DNA from: Corylus avellana
Lineage: Eukaryota > Streptophyta > Magnoliopsida > Fagales > Betulaceae
Length of the DNA: 64,000 nucleotides
Assembly (NCBI RefSeq): GCF_901000735.1
Contig: NC_081551.1
Coordinates: 4,329,420 to 4,393,419, forward strand
Direction: 5' to 3'
A program made the translations under genes and the position numbers. A model generated the notes under the pieces. The model ran no database searches. It saw only the letters and a list, made by a program, of their open reading frames with translations, and was not told where the DNA came from. Positions 1-11,153 of this stretch are shown piece after piece (position 1 is the stretch's first letter; the number at the start of each line of letters is the position of its first letter).

Positions 1-696
1 TTCTAATGCTATATTATTTAATTTTTTTAAAAGACATGCCGATAATGAATAGCCATATAACTTGTGAAGCTGACAGGTATGTCATAATCTTTGAGAAGTA
101 ATTTGTATAGAAGGAAAGTGATTCCTACATCGAAGAATGAAGAAAAACATTGGACCAGCTTCTTTTATTTCAATCGGGTTTCTTCAGTCTAGTTTATTAA
201 ACTAATATATATAAATGTCAATCTAATACACCCAAGGGAAGAATTTCCTCAACCCCAGTGTGAAAACTCTGTTCAAAAGTGCATGGTGTGAGAGTCGACT
301 TCAGTTTGTTATCGATAAGGTGACATAAATATAATAGAGAAGTGGTTGTTAATAGCTTTTAAAGGCATCAAGGAAGGAAGACAGTGAGTAGATGAGCTTT
401 ATCTATGCTAGCCTCTCTTGGAAGTGGACAAATGGAAGCCTTTGACAAAATTAATAGCAGAGAATCAAGAGGTTGAGATTATAATTAAGAAGAGTTTACA
501 GATAATATTTTAAAAAGAATTAACAATTTCTTAAATCATGGAACAGACCAACCCATCTCTGAAACAAAATAATGGGTGTGATTGTGGCATGCAAAATCTC
601 TGGATTCTGAACTTGAGTGTATATTGGTGAAGCTTTTTCATCATTTGATCAGTTTGTCAAGGATACATAAATGCGGCTTCTGCTTGGACAGCTTCA
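1..696. other. 3' flank of MFS-1, no gene
   Basis: No coding region is seen. Bases 1-60 resemble 11729-11790 (downstream of MFS-3) and 18111-18140 (intron 2 of MFS-4). Bases about 60-160 resemble 5433-5530 downstream of MFS-2, and about 470-600 resemble 11880-12010. The stretch is therefore part of the duplicated unit that carried the transporter genes. Bases 71-79 (tgacaggta) form the empty target site of a MITE that sits at 5253-5432 in the MFS-2 flank. Confidence 0.6.
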
Positions 697-3600
697 TCAT
701 TCTCCCATATTTGAGAAGGTTAGCTGATGGGAAAGCAAATACTTCTTGTCGTTGTTATCATCCAAATGATCAAGACTGTTTTCTCCTCCAAAATCTCCAT
801 TGATCTCACTTCTTTCATTGCTGTTAAACTCTTTCGTTTCTGAAACATGAACTTCAAAGTACTCTCCTTTTGAAGAAGAATTATATTCCCATAGCTGTTG
901 CATTTCGGACTCTATTAATGTCTGCATTCTTGCTCTCTCCCTGTCTCTCGGGTATGTGCAATAGAGGAAGGAGTAGATGAAGCAACAGATTGCCATTGGA
1001 ACACCAATTGCCGTATAGAGTGCCTTGGCAAGTGATGCTGCATTCTCTCTATCCGTTTCTATCTCTACGGAGTTTGATGATCCTTTTGGAACTGGTTTAT
1101 AACCATAAACGTGCTGAGCCAAAATTCCAACTACAGGGGGAGCAAATGACGCTAGTATTGTCTCAAAAGATCGATCCAAAGCATAGATGCTTGTACGGGA
1201 CTTCTCAGGGACTATCTCTGCAAATATGGGACTGTGTGCATGTTAGTGCAGAAATAATAAAATGCTCTTAAGGGGCATTAAAAAAAAAAAAAAGAGAGAA
1301 ATTTTAAAACTATAGAAGGTTTTGAGAGAGCAAAAGAAGAAAGAAAATAGGTATATTATTTATATTGTCTACTTAAAAAATTAATAGTCATCATCTAATT
1401 GTCAGCCCACTGCCACGCACATGCGCATCCAGTGCTTCGCGCCGTAATACAACATTTACACAAGTGTAAATACAAGAGTATTGCTTGCTTTAAAGAAATT
1501 TGAGCTCACACGGAAAATGAAGTGTTAAAGTATTGATTAAATGATTAAATTTACTATTTCTTATCGGCTTAAACTTTTGAGATAAGTGGTAATTTAATAG
1601 CTGCAGTACAACAACCAGCTTCACTGACAAGTCCAATAGAGCAACATAGTCCGCTCTTCAACTCAATTGTACGAGAATCATGTTTGACCACCTGTCTTAA
1701 TGGATAACTAAACCATAGCGAATTGTGGATGCATGCAATGCGTGTCTATGTGAAAATTGTGCTAGTGATAATCGATGAAGCAATGGTTTTGTTGCTCTTC
1801 CGTTCCTTCCCCACCAAACTCTAAAACAAAAAGAAAGGGGATCTAACGCATCAAGAATACATACTTGTTAGTTGCTGCACCATTCCAGGATATAATCAAT
1901 CCCATTATGAACAGGACCAGCCCGTGCATGAATGCCGTGGATGGATCATCAGGCAATACCAGCAGTAAAATTGCAGCTAAAGGAATGGCAGAACCTGAGC
2001 TTATCTGTGAAAGGATTATTCTCCCGGAATTCGGTAAGCGTTTTGAAAGCAAATCCCCCATCTTTCCTCCAAACAGACCCCCAAGTGAAGCAGCAATTAT
2101 AAAGAGCGTCCACAAGAATGCTGTTGTCTTGTGGGAGAAGCCTATAAGTTCTAACCACATAGTGGCAAATGACAATGCTGACCAGGGGAATGATCCAGAG
2201 ACACCCTGAGCCACAATTATCTGGAACGATGGGATTCTCATAACAGATTTTGCTTCTTTAGTTAGGTATTTAACTTCTGACCAAAAAGACTTGTGTTGAA
2301 ATCGATCTTCAGAAAAGTTTGGATCATTCGCAAAGAGGCGGACCAAAATACCTACTACTACACTTACTAGTCCAACCAAAAGGAAAGAAATTCTCCAACC
2401 AGGGATGCCCACGAAAGATGTTGGTGCTATTAACACAGAACAAAGCCCACCAATTATGGAGCCAAAACTTGCTGTTAGTTGTAGCCATCCAAAAGCCACA
2501 CCACGGTTGCCATCATCGGTTGAATCAGCAACGAGGGACTGAATGGCAGGTGTCACTATGGCAAGTCCAATCCCATTTAAACCTCTTGAAACTGCCACCT
2601 ATTTGATCAAACCAGGCAACTAAGTGTTATGTTATTTATCTTGCAAGTCAAGGAAAACATACAGAATCAACAGGAAAACTTCGTCTCCTACCACAGTTTT
2701 TTTTTTTTTTTTTTTTTTTGAAGCTTATTCATCACAGAATGAAATTCTTTCATTAGGGCTTAGTATTCTGAGTTTCTCAAGTTTTTACATATTTATGCTA
2801 CATTCTCACTTCACATGGTCGCTCTTAACATGTATAGCACCCATATGTCAGAATTTTGCATTTCCCTTGTCCTAATTTCTAACCCTTCTTTCCACAATAT
2901 AGTTTAGCTCTTGTGGTATGTACATATTTTCTCTTTCACAATATAATCATAGGATTACAGAAATCCATATTAAGGCATTATGGCATTTGACATGGAACCA
3001 GTTAATTCAAACCTCAAACCAACTACAAAGCTTCACCTCAAAAATCTTGTAAAGCATTTGGAGTGACTCATTTAGTTCATTCATAGTTAAATGCATTTTT
3101 GTTCCCTACGGAAAATTTAAATCTTTTAACGACTCAGGAAAAGCACTAGTCATATCTGCGTTATTACTCCAAAAAAACTAACTAATTTGAAACTCTCTCA
3201 AATCACTTATAAAGCCCAGTCTCACATAGTAAAGAATTAATGTGGGACTTAGCACCCATGAGTACCTTTATAATCTATCCACTTTATGTGGCTATTAATC
3301 TTCCAAATGTGGAACTGAAATGTGACAACCTTAGTCTTTGCTAAACATGTAATGCTATATTAGGACTTACCATAGATGTTTTTCTGTTCACATTACCGTT
3401 TGGTGGAAATAAGGCCACTTAAAAGCTCTTGCACTAAGATACTACGAAAGAAAAATCAAATTATCAGATCACATTGTTTTTTTTAGAGTGCCAAAATAAA
3501 TCAGAATAAAATGAGATCATATTACCCAATCACGGGTGGCTATAGATATGTAGATGTTAGTATGAACATAACCCAAAATTACCCAATATGTGTAACGTAA

Positions 3601-4036
3601 CCAAATCATGAGATCATATTCATATGCCATCCATTTTATCTCAAGTTACCACATGGTCCACATCCAATATATCACAACATCCAGTTTTAGATAGAAATAA
3701 CAGAGAAACAAATCACAAACACACACGCATACAGAGAGAAAGAGAGACCTGGGAGAAGGTGGAGGAGATGGCAACGAGAAAGGTGGCGGCGGCCCAGAGA
3801 AAAGCGCCGAGAGCAATGACATGGGTGCGGTTGTGACGCACAGCCAGGTAAGCGGCAAGTGGATAACAAGAGGACTGCACTATGGATCGGAACAGAGTGA
3901 GCGAGCCTAACCCAGTTGGGTCAGTGTGCAGAGCAGCCCCAACCTCCTTGTACACCCCTGGCAACAACGACTCGTCGGCCCTCTCCACAATTCCGGCCAG
4001 ATTCACTAGCACCAGCGTCAGTGTCTCAGATTTCAT
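697..4036 (-). CDS. MFS transporter, UNE2-type family, copy MFS-1 (intact)
   Basis: Predicted membrane transporter of the major facilitator superfamily, in the plant family that includes Arabidopsis UNE2 (At1g78130) and relatives. The substrate is unknown. Exons on the minus strand are 4036-3749, 2598-1865 and 1231-697, all with GT-AG borders in phases 0 and 2. Together they give 1557 nt, or 518 residues. The ATG at 4036 is the first in-frame ATG and begins MKSETLTLVLVN, as in the other copies. Residues 61-77 hold a loop 2-3 MFS motif (AAYLAVRHNRTHVIALG), about 100-104 the TM4 arginine segment (SRGLN), and 269-289 the second-half motif (GGKMGDLLSKRLPNSGR). The pattern suggests about 12 membrane helices, and the C-tail after PRDRERAR is acidic and hydrophilic. 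It is almost identical to MFS-3. Intron 1 (2599-3748) contains a poly-T run and is shared with MFS-3. Introns were placed by eye. Confidence 0.87.
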
Positions 4037-4080
4037 CTTCAAACCCTCTGTTTTTTTGGCCTGTGTTCCCAATCAGATCT

Positions 4081-4125
4081 GCTCCTCTGTTTTTGGTGTC
4101 AGCGTTGACTTGGACGGTCTGTGTG
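4081..4125 (-). promoter_or_regulatory. Conserved proximal promoter block with W-box core
   Basis: A block with CTCTGTTTTTGG followed by TTGACTTGGAC (plus strand) lies about 50-80 bases upstream of the MFS-1 start. TTGACT, a W-box-type core, is at 4105-4110. The same block lies upstream of MFS-2 (TTGACT at 10365-10370) and MFS-3 (15540-15545). A looser version precedes MFS-4 (20087-20092) and MFS-5. Conservation in copies whose surrounding flanks have diverged suggests a functional promoter or leader element, but WRKY binding is inference. Confidence 0.4.
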
Positions 4126-4263
4126 CGTGTAAGGAGGGACTTGAAAAACTTGAAAGTGACGTAAACATGGCAACGGGTCAAAGACAAGGGGATTTGGATG
4201 CCATTTGCTGGAGATGGATTCGAAGTTTGACCAAATCAGCCTAGTTAAGGAAACTGTATCAAA

Positions 4264-4378
4264 ATCATAATTTTTATTTGTCTTTTCTTCTTTATATTTA
4301 ATGAGAAAAATCTAAGACAAATTAGCAATATCATTATTTTTATTTGTCTTATCTTCTTCATATTTAACGAGAAAAGTT
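4264..4378. repeat. 66-bp tandem duplication
   Basis: Two diverged head-to-tail units start at about 4264 and 4330. Each runs from a T-rich block through TTTTTATTTGTCTT to a segment reading ATATTTAA(T/C)GAGAAAA. It lies upstream of MFS-1, and I see no coding potential. Confidence 0.6.
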
Positions 4379-4571
4379 GAGTGCATTATTTCACCCTTCA
4401 CTAAACTTTCATTTATTATTTATTTATTTTATATGGATATTATCTCCATCATAAGTGCCTGTGTAATACGTTGTTACTGATATTGATACTGATACTTAGG
4501 TTGCTCGATGATTAATAACTCAATAATGCAACTAGTAATTTTGAAATACTATTCATATCATAAGAGCATCT

Positions 4572-4696
4572 GAGGGTCTTCAAGAGATAGTTCAATTGGC
4601 TGTGGACCACGCCTTATGAAGTAGAGGTCACTAGTTCAAATTCTCCTCTCCTCCTTCCTTTATGTAAACTTGTCAAAAAAAAAAATAAATAAATAA
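4572..4696 (+). mobile_element. tRNA-derived SINE with 12-bp target duplication
   Basis: A short element with a pol III box A-like stretch (TAGTTCAATTGGC, about 4588-4600) and a box B-like stretch (GTTCAAATTC, 4634-4643). It ends in an A-rich tail with (AAAT)n. It is flanked by a perfect direct repeat ATAAGAGCATCT at 4560-4571 and 4697-4708. Box spacing, A tail and target duplication together fit a plant SINE. Related copies lie at 5014-5109, about 25320-25386 and 27483-27598, all on the other strand. Confidence 0.8.
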
Positions 4697-4732
4697 ATAA
4701 GAGCATCTCCAGCAAATATTATTATTTTAGTT

Positions 4733-4738
<6 letters not shown>

Positions 4739-4771
<33 letters not shown>
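4739..4771. repeat. (TA)n microsatellite
   Basis: An uninterrupted TA dinucleotide run of about 32 bases. It follows GAGCATCTCCAGCA at 4701, which looks like the terminal repeat of the Tourist-like family seen whole at 11372-11728. Confidence 0.85.
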
Positions 4772-4773
<2 letters not shown>

Positions 4774-5013
4774 CATTTTAGCTACTTATAAAATCGATTA
4801 TTCATTTTATCACAGTGAAGTGATTAAGTATGAGTTGAAATGGAATTCATTCCCTTTGTGCGGATAAAATAGGAATATTATTGGGATTGCAAAAAAGTCT
4901 CTCCGGATTAGAATAAATTGGATGCCATTTTGTCCTTTGTTGGTCAATTCATACCAAATATTCAATTCAATCCAAGTAGATTAGTGGGGATTCCAAATAT
5001 ATGAGTTTAATTT

Positions 5014-5109
5014 TTTTTTTTTTTTTTTTTTGACATGTTCACACAAGAGGGGGAGTTCACACAAGAGGGGGAGGGAGATTCAAACTAGTGACCTCCGCTT
5101 CAATTCATA
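5014..5109 (-). mobile_element. SINE, 5'-truncated, with long target duplication
   Basis: Read on the minus strand, this is the 3' part of the same SINE family: box B-like ends, a G/C-rich tail with an internally duplicated unit of about 18 bp, and a poly-A tail (poly-T on plus). A 21-bp direct repeat, from CCAAATATA to TTTAATTT, flanks it at 4993-5013 and 5110-5130. The box A half is missing. Confidence 0.72.
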
Positions 5110-5252
5110 CCAAATATATGAGTTTAATTTATTATTGTTTCCAAACTCATGAATTGGACTTAATGAATTCCAATTCAATTAATCGTGAAAGAGGTTCCTC
5201 CTTTGCTTGTTTTGTAACTTTTGAGACCTAGGATTGCTGAAGCCGACAGGTA

Positions 5253-5432
5253 GAGTAATGTTATAAGTTTTCTTAAAGTCTTTCTTGAGTTATCATAAAT
5301 GTAATGTGGCTTTTAAAATTACCGTTGAATTTGAGATGTGATTTATTGACTTTGATCTATTGGTGATTTTAAAAACCACATCACATTTAGGATGACTCTT
5401 AGAGGACTCTAAGAAGATTTATAGCATTACTC
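5253..5432. mobile_element. MITE, family A (hAT-like), empty site known
   Basis: An inverted-repeat element of about 180 bp whose ends read GAGTAATGTTATAA and, reverse-complemented, GAGTAATGCTATAA. Its interior has arms with GTGGCTTTTAAAATTA and GGTGATTTTAAAAACCAC. The flanks are CGACAGGTA and TGACATATA, a decayed duplication of 8-9 bp. The homologous flank of MFS-1 (71-79) has a single uninterrupted copy, so this is a real insertion. Its interior resembles the elements at 35002-35179 and 40838-41008. Confidence 0.75.
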
Positions 5433-5901
5433 TGACATATATGTTATAATGCTTTGAGAAGTAATTTGTATAGAAAGAAAGTGATTCCTATATCCAAGAA
5501 AGAAGAAAAACATTGGACTAGCTATTTCCTTTATGCTCGAAGGAATAAAGATGTAGAAGATAGAGTTTTCCTTCAAACAAATTTCTTCAAGCCAACCTAT
5601 TAAACTAATATATGTAAATGTAAATTTAATACACTGGGCGAGAACTAGTTGTTAATGTAAAATCACCAATTTTCTTAAAAGCTTTCATGGTAATTTAACA
5701 TGATATCAGAATTAAAGATTTTAAAATCGATTAACCTTGACTCCATTAATTTACCCTATTTAAATTAAATATTTCACGTGTTAAGCTCTACATATTAAAA
5801 AAAAAAAGAGTTTGAGTCCACACATGAAGGAGAGTGTTAAAGTAATGGTTAAATGATTAAATTTACGTCTTCCTATCAACTTACGCTTTTGGGAGAACTG
5901 G

Positions 5902-6157
5902 TGGCTGTGTTTGGCAAAGGGCCGGACCGGACCGGACCCAAAAATTAAAAAAAAAAAATTTCAAAATCAACTCCAATATTCTTACTTTTTACATCACATC
6001 AATAACTTTTTATTATTATTTAAATAAAAAAATCACAACAAAACAAATTTTTTTATTTTTTTATACAAAACATTCTTACTTTTTTTATCTCATATCAATC
6101 AAATCTATTACAGTAACGTTCCACTCCCTTTTTCCATTCCATTGCTAAACACAGCCA
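5902..6157. mobile_element. MITE, family B, 16-bp terminal inverted repeats
   Basis: The ends read TGGCTGTGTTTGGCAA and, reverse-complemented, TGGCTGTGTTTAGCAA, with one mismatch. The interior is AT-rich and has no coding capacity. It lies downstream of pseudogene MFS-2. I could not fix the target duplication. An interior stretch (CATCAATCAAATCTA) recurs at about 24590, suggesting a second, less complete member there. Confidence 0.72.
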
Positions 6158-6467
6158 GTAGTTTAACGGTTAATGGCTTTTACAGACATCAAGGAAGAAA
6201 ACTATGGAGAGCATATAATCAAGAGGCTGAGATTATAAGAAGAGTTTACAGATGATTGGTCGGGAAACACGCAAAACTGCATGCTTTAAGCTTCTTGAAT
6301 TTGCCTATTGTGACAAATAAATAGGGTAGCAACTACAAGAGTTGAATAATGACAATAAATTTTGATAATTTTATTAATTAACTTTTCTCCTTATATAGAT
6401 GGATACATGGTATAGATGGAGAAGAATTGGGATACAATATGTCTTTTATTAGTCCGAGTAATTCTAG

Positions 6468-6602
6468 AAGTCACTCTTGTATCACTCAAAAAATGAGACA
6501 GCTTTCAAAATTATAATTTGATTAAAATTCAATAATGATTAATTACAAGTTCAATGGTGATTCCACATCATTCTTAGAGGAATACAAGAATGACTTCTAG
6601 CG
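6468..6602. mobile_element. Decayed MITE with inverted ends
   Basis: The left end TTCTAGAAGTCACTCTTGTAT is mirrored by the right end ATACAAGAATGACTTCTAG. The interior carries stretches (GATTAAAATTCAATAATG) similar in style to the family A elements. About 135 bp, no ORF, target duplication not resolved. Confidence 0.5.
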
Positions 6603-6667
6603 GTCCAGTCCTATAAACATAATAACATATCTTATACTATTAGACTTCTTCAAGGCTGTCCCCTAAC

Positions 6668-8011
6668 AGAAAGCAAATACATCTTGTCGTTGTTATCATC
6701 CAAATCAAGACCGTTTTCTCCTCCAAAATCTCCGTTGATCTCACTTCTTTCATTGCCGTTAAACTATTTTGTTTCTGCAACATGAACTTCAAAGTACTCT
6801 CCTCCTGAAGAAGAATTATATTCCCGTAGCTGTTGCATTCTGACTATTAATGTCTGTATTCTTGCTCTCTCCCTGTCTCTCGGGTATGTCCAATAGAGGA
6901 AGGAGTAGATGAAGCAACAGATTGCCATTGGAACACCTATTGCCGTATAGAGTGCCTTGGCAAGTGATTTAGGATTCTCTCTATCCATTGCTATCTCTAC
7001 AGAGTCTGATGATCCTTTTTGAACTGGTTTATAGCCATAAACGCGCTGAGCCAAAATTCCAACTATAGGGGGAGCAAATGACGCTAGGATGGTCTCAAAA
7101 GATCGATCCAAAGCATAGATGCTTGTACGGGACTTCTCAGGGACTATCTCTGCAAATATGGGACTGCATGTGTAATTGTTAGTGCAGAAATATTGAAACA
7201 GGAAATTAAATGCTTCTAATGTGCGTTACAGAGTCGTTTTCTTTAGTAAGTTATTTGCCCCCACTAATTCTGATCGGTTGGGCTACAGCAAATACTTCTA
7301 CGGGACATAATGGAGCATAAAAATCCTTTGTAGTTTAGTTGGGTTTTGCACAAAATGAAACCAAATCAGAACACCTCAAAGTTCATATTATTGTGAGAGA
7401 GACACAAGAAGAGAGAATTTTTTATGTCTTAAGCTGCAGCTCAACTCTTTATAGTGTGTATTTAGCAGTTATAATGTCGGGTCACTAACATACATGTAAT
7501 TTTGCAATTGACAGTAAATAACTACTAATGCAACCATCGTTAAAATTTGACCATCGATCCAATGCTAACACACTTAATCTTGATCGTTAGATTAAATTTA
7601 TAATTAACAGTTACTTAATATTATGGCTATCCAAAAATTAACGGTCATGATTTGATCATCAGTCTACTGCCACGCACATGCGCAATTGGTGCTTCGCACC
7701 TGTTCATATGCGCCCGAATATTGCTTACTTTAAAGCAATAGCTTGGTATGAATTGGACATTATTAATGTATACTTTCATTTCTTTTTTCTAACGTGAAAC
7801 TCTTGTTCCATGGCTCTTTAAACCTTCCATTTCAAAATACTCCCCACCCAACTCTACAACAAAATGTATCAGTAGTGATGTTACCGTGCACAACAATAAT
7901 GAATAATATAGATTCGAAAATAGAGAGATTAAGAGAGAGTCAAGACACAAATTTAACGTAGTTCGGCAATGTACTTATTGCTATTAATAATTTAGGGTTA
8001 CATCATAACAT

Positions 8012-8070
<59 letters not shown>

Positions 8071-10280
8071 AAAACCCTAATTATAAAGACGTATGACGTT
8101 GCTTCGCTCCGTCTACTTGGCCAATTACCACTGGTGGTCTAATATGAGCCATTAGTTCCAACAATTAACTTTTTTAGTTGTCGAACACAAGGAAATAGAT
8201 AGAGAATACATACTTGTTAGTTGCTGAAGAATTCCAGGATATGGTAAATCCCATTATGAACAAGACCAGCCCGTGCATGAATGCCGTGGATGGATCATTA
8301 GGCAATGCCAGCTGCAAAATTGCACCAAAAAGGAATGGCAGAACCTGAGCATATCTGTGCAAGGATTATTCTCCCGGAATTGGGTAAGCGTTTTGAAAGC
8401 AAATCCCCCATCTTCCCTCCAAACAGACCCCCAAGTGCAGCAGCAATTATAAAGAGCGTCCACAGGAATGCTGTTGTCTCATGGGGGAATCCTATAAGTT
8501 TTAACCACATTGTGGCAAATGACAATGCAGAGCCGGGGAATCATCCAGAGACACCCTGAGCCACAATTATCTGGAAAGATGGGATTCTCATAACAGACTT
8601 TGCTTCTTTAGTTAGGTATTTTACTTCTGACCAAAAAGACTTGTGTTGAAATCGATCTTCAGAAAAGTTTGGATCATTCGCAAATAAGCGGACCAAAATA
8701 CTTACTATTACACTGATTATTCCAACCAAAAGGAAAGAAACTCTCCAACCATCGATGCCCATGTAAGATTTTGACGCCATTAACACAGAACAAAGCCCAC
8801 CAAGAATGAAGCCTAAGCTTGCTGTTAGATGTAGCCATCCAAAAGCCACATCACGGTTGCCATCATTGGCTGAATCAGCAACGAGGGACTGAATGGCAGG
8901 TGTCACTAAGGCAAGTCCAATCCCATTTAAACCTCTTGAAACTGCCACCTATTTGATCAAACCAGGCAACCAAGTGTTAACTTGCAACTCGAGGAAAACA
9001 AACAGAATTATTCATCACAGAATGAAATTATTTCATTAGGGCTTAATATTCTGAATTTTTCAAGTTTTTACACATTTAAGCCACATTCTTACTTCACATG
9101 ATCACTCTTAACATGTTGCATTTCCCTTGTCCTAATTTCGAACCATTCTTTCCACAATATAATCATAGGATTACAGAAATCCATATCAAGGCATTATGGC
9201 ATTTGACATGGGACCAGTTAATTCAAGCCTCAAACCAACTACAAAGCTTCATCTAAAAAATCTTGAAAAGCATTTGGAGTGACTCATTTAGTTCATTCGT
9301 AGTTAAATGTGTTTTCGTTTCCAGTGAAAAATTTAGATCTGGAGCAGAAATTGTGATGGCGTTAGTCACATCTGCATTATTACTCCATAGTTAATTTGAA
9401 TCTCTCTAGAATGCTTATAACGTTAAGTCTTACGTAGTAAAGAATCAATGAAACTACTTAGTACCCATGAATGCTTTCATAATCCACCAACTTTTTCCAA
9501 TGTGGGACTAGGATGTGAGACTATTTTAAAAATTAACCTGCAATTTTATGGGTGTCTTACCAAACACACTATGTTGCTTTATATTTTATTAAACTCTTAA
9601 AGTGTATTTTTAAAAATCATGTTTTTAAATTGCGCTTTTTGAAATCATAAACTGAATTTCCGAAGTCTAAAAGAAGTTCATCTTTTATAACACGAGTCTT
9701 CTTGCTGTAGTTCTTTCATTCAGTCAAATTTTTCTTCTTCATGTCTTTCAATAATTCAGATAAATTACTTAGTTTTTTTTTTTTGGGGGGGGGTGGAAAG
9801 AGCCTGCGAGGTGAACAGTGAACCCAAACATTACAAAACGTCAAACTTGTTTTTTTTGACAGTTTCTTTTCTATGATATTATGAAAAGAGTAACATCAAT
9901 AATTTTTAAACCCATCACAACATCCAGTTATAGATAGAAATAAGAAAGAAACAAAAGCACAAAGACACATGCATAGGGAGAGACAGAGAGACCTGGAAGA
10001 AGGTAGAGGAGATGGCAACGAGAAAGGTGGCGGCGGCCCAGAGAAAAGCGCCGAGAGCAATGACATGGGTACGGTTGTGACGCACAGCCAGGTAAGCTGC
10101 AAGTGGGTAACAAGAGGACTGCACTATGGATCGGAACAGAGTGAGCGAGCCTAACCCAGTTGGGTCAGTGTGCAGAGAATCCGCTACCTCTTTGTACACC
10201 CCTGGCTACAATGACTCATTGGCCTTCTCCATAATTCCGGCCAGATTCACCAGCACCAGCGTCACAGTCTCAGATTTCAT
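6668..10280 (-). pseudogene. MFS-2, broken copy of the MFS transporter
   Basis: Same three-exon plan as its neighbours: exon 1 is 10280-9993 (288 nt), exon 2 is 8948-8214 (735 nt, one more than MFS-1) and exon 3 runs from 7163 down. Four lesions are visible. Codon 25 is TAG (10206-10208) where MFS-1 has TTG. A TGA at 8541-8543 replaces a serine codon after GVSG. A +1 insertion in an A run lies at about 8323-8332. A TAG at 6764-6766 replaces GAG and cuts off about 45 C-terminal residues. Splice borders remain intact. Intron 2 also holds an insertion-like segment with a long CA/TA repeat (8011-8068). No plausible rescue by splicing is seen, so it is a non-functional relic. Its C-terminal homology fades at about 6668. 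Confidence 0.9.
8011..8068. repeat. (CA)n(TA)n microsatellite in MFS-2 intron 2
   Basis: A short CA run passes into a TA run of about 50 bases. It sits inside about 270 bp (7895-8160) that has no counterpart in intron 2 of MFS-1 or MFS-3, so the segment was probably inserted into the pseudogene or its ancestor. Confidence 0.75.
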
Positions 10281-11153
10281 CTTCAAACTCTGCTTTTTTT
10301 TTTTTGTCCTGTTTCCCAATCATGTCTGTTCCTCTGTTTTTTGTGAGGGCTCAAGTCGTCGAGGTTGACTTGGACGCTCTGTGTGCATGTAAGTTGAAAG
10401 TGAGATAAACAAGGCAACGGGTTAAAGTTAAGTTGGTAAATCTAGTATCAAAACTAATTTGGTTGTAAGTTTAAGTTAAGTTGTCAAAACAGGGATAATT
10501 AATTTTGGATTGACGATTAGCAGTGTGGATGATGAAATAGAGACATCGTATTTATTAGTCATCCGTCTGTCACAATGCTTTCCCTTTTGATTCACAATAT
10601 TGTTAAATGGAGTTTCCATCGTCGTTGTAAATAGGGTGGTTGCCTGGATGTTCTTCTTCTTAAATGGAGGAGGCCGAATGTTATGTGTCAGCTTCTCCAT
10701 TAAATGTTAGTTTGACTTTTGTTTTTCACTCAATAAAAAGAGGACACAAATTTCTTCCAAGCAGAATACATTGCTGAAGCCTTTCTTGGAATTCGTGGGG
10801 TTGTTAATGCGTAAATCACTATTATTTTTGTCTTAATTAATCAAGAGTAGATTCAAGGTTGTAAACAAATACAGTTTCTGCATGTTGGTTCTTTTGCTCC
10901 AGCAACGTAAAGCGACAACGATTACACTAAAATAAGATCCTTTGGTTGCAAAACCTTTCCTGAGTGTCAATGGCGATTAAAATATTTTTTGGAAAAAAGA
11001 TTTTTTCTATCTTTTAGTGTTTAGTACAACCAAAAATCTTAGTCTAATGGAAAATAAAACCTCTTCCATGAAATGGTTTTCTTATTTTATTTCCGTAAAT
11101 AATTTTTCGAGTTTGAACTTTTAGCTAAAAACATTAAAAGGGCCTTTTTAAAA
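10281..11153. other. Upstream region of MFS-2, no gene
   Basis: It begins with the conserved promoter block (TTGACT at 10365-10370). At about 10436-10490 it shares a stretch (GGTAAATCTAGTATCAAA and following) with 16217-16270 upstream of MFS-3, so a dispersed or co-duplicated repeat is present. I see nothing else with coding or RNA character. Confidence 0.5.
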
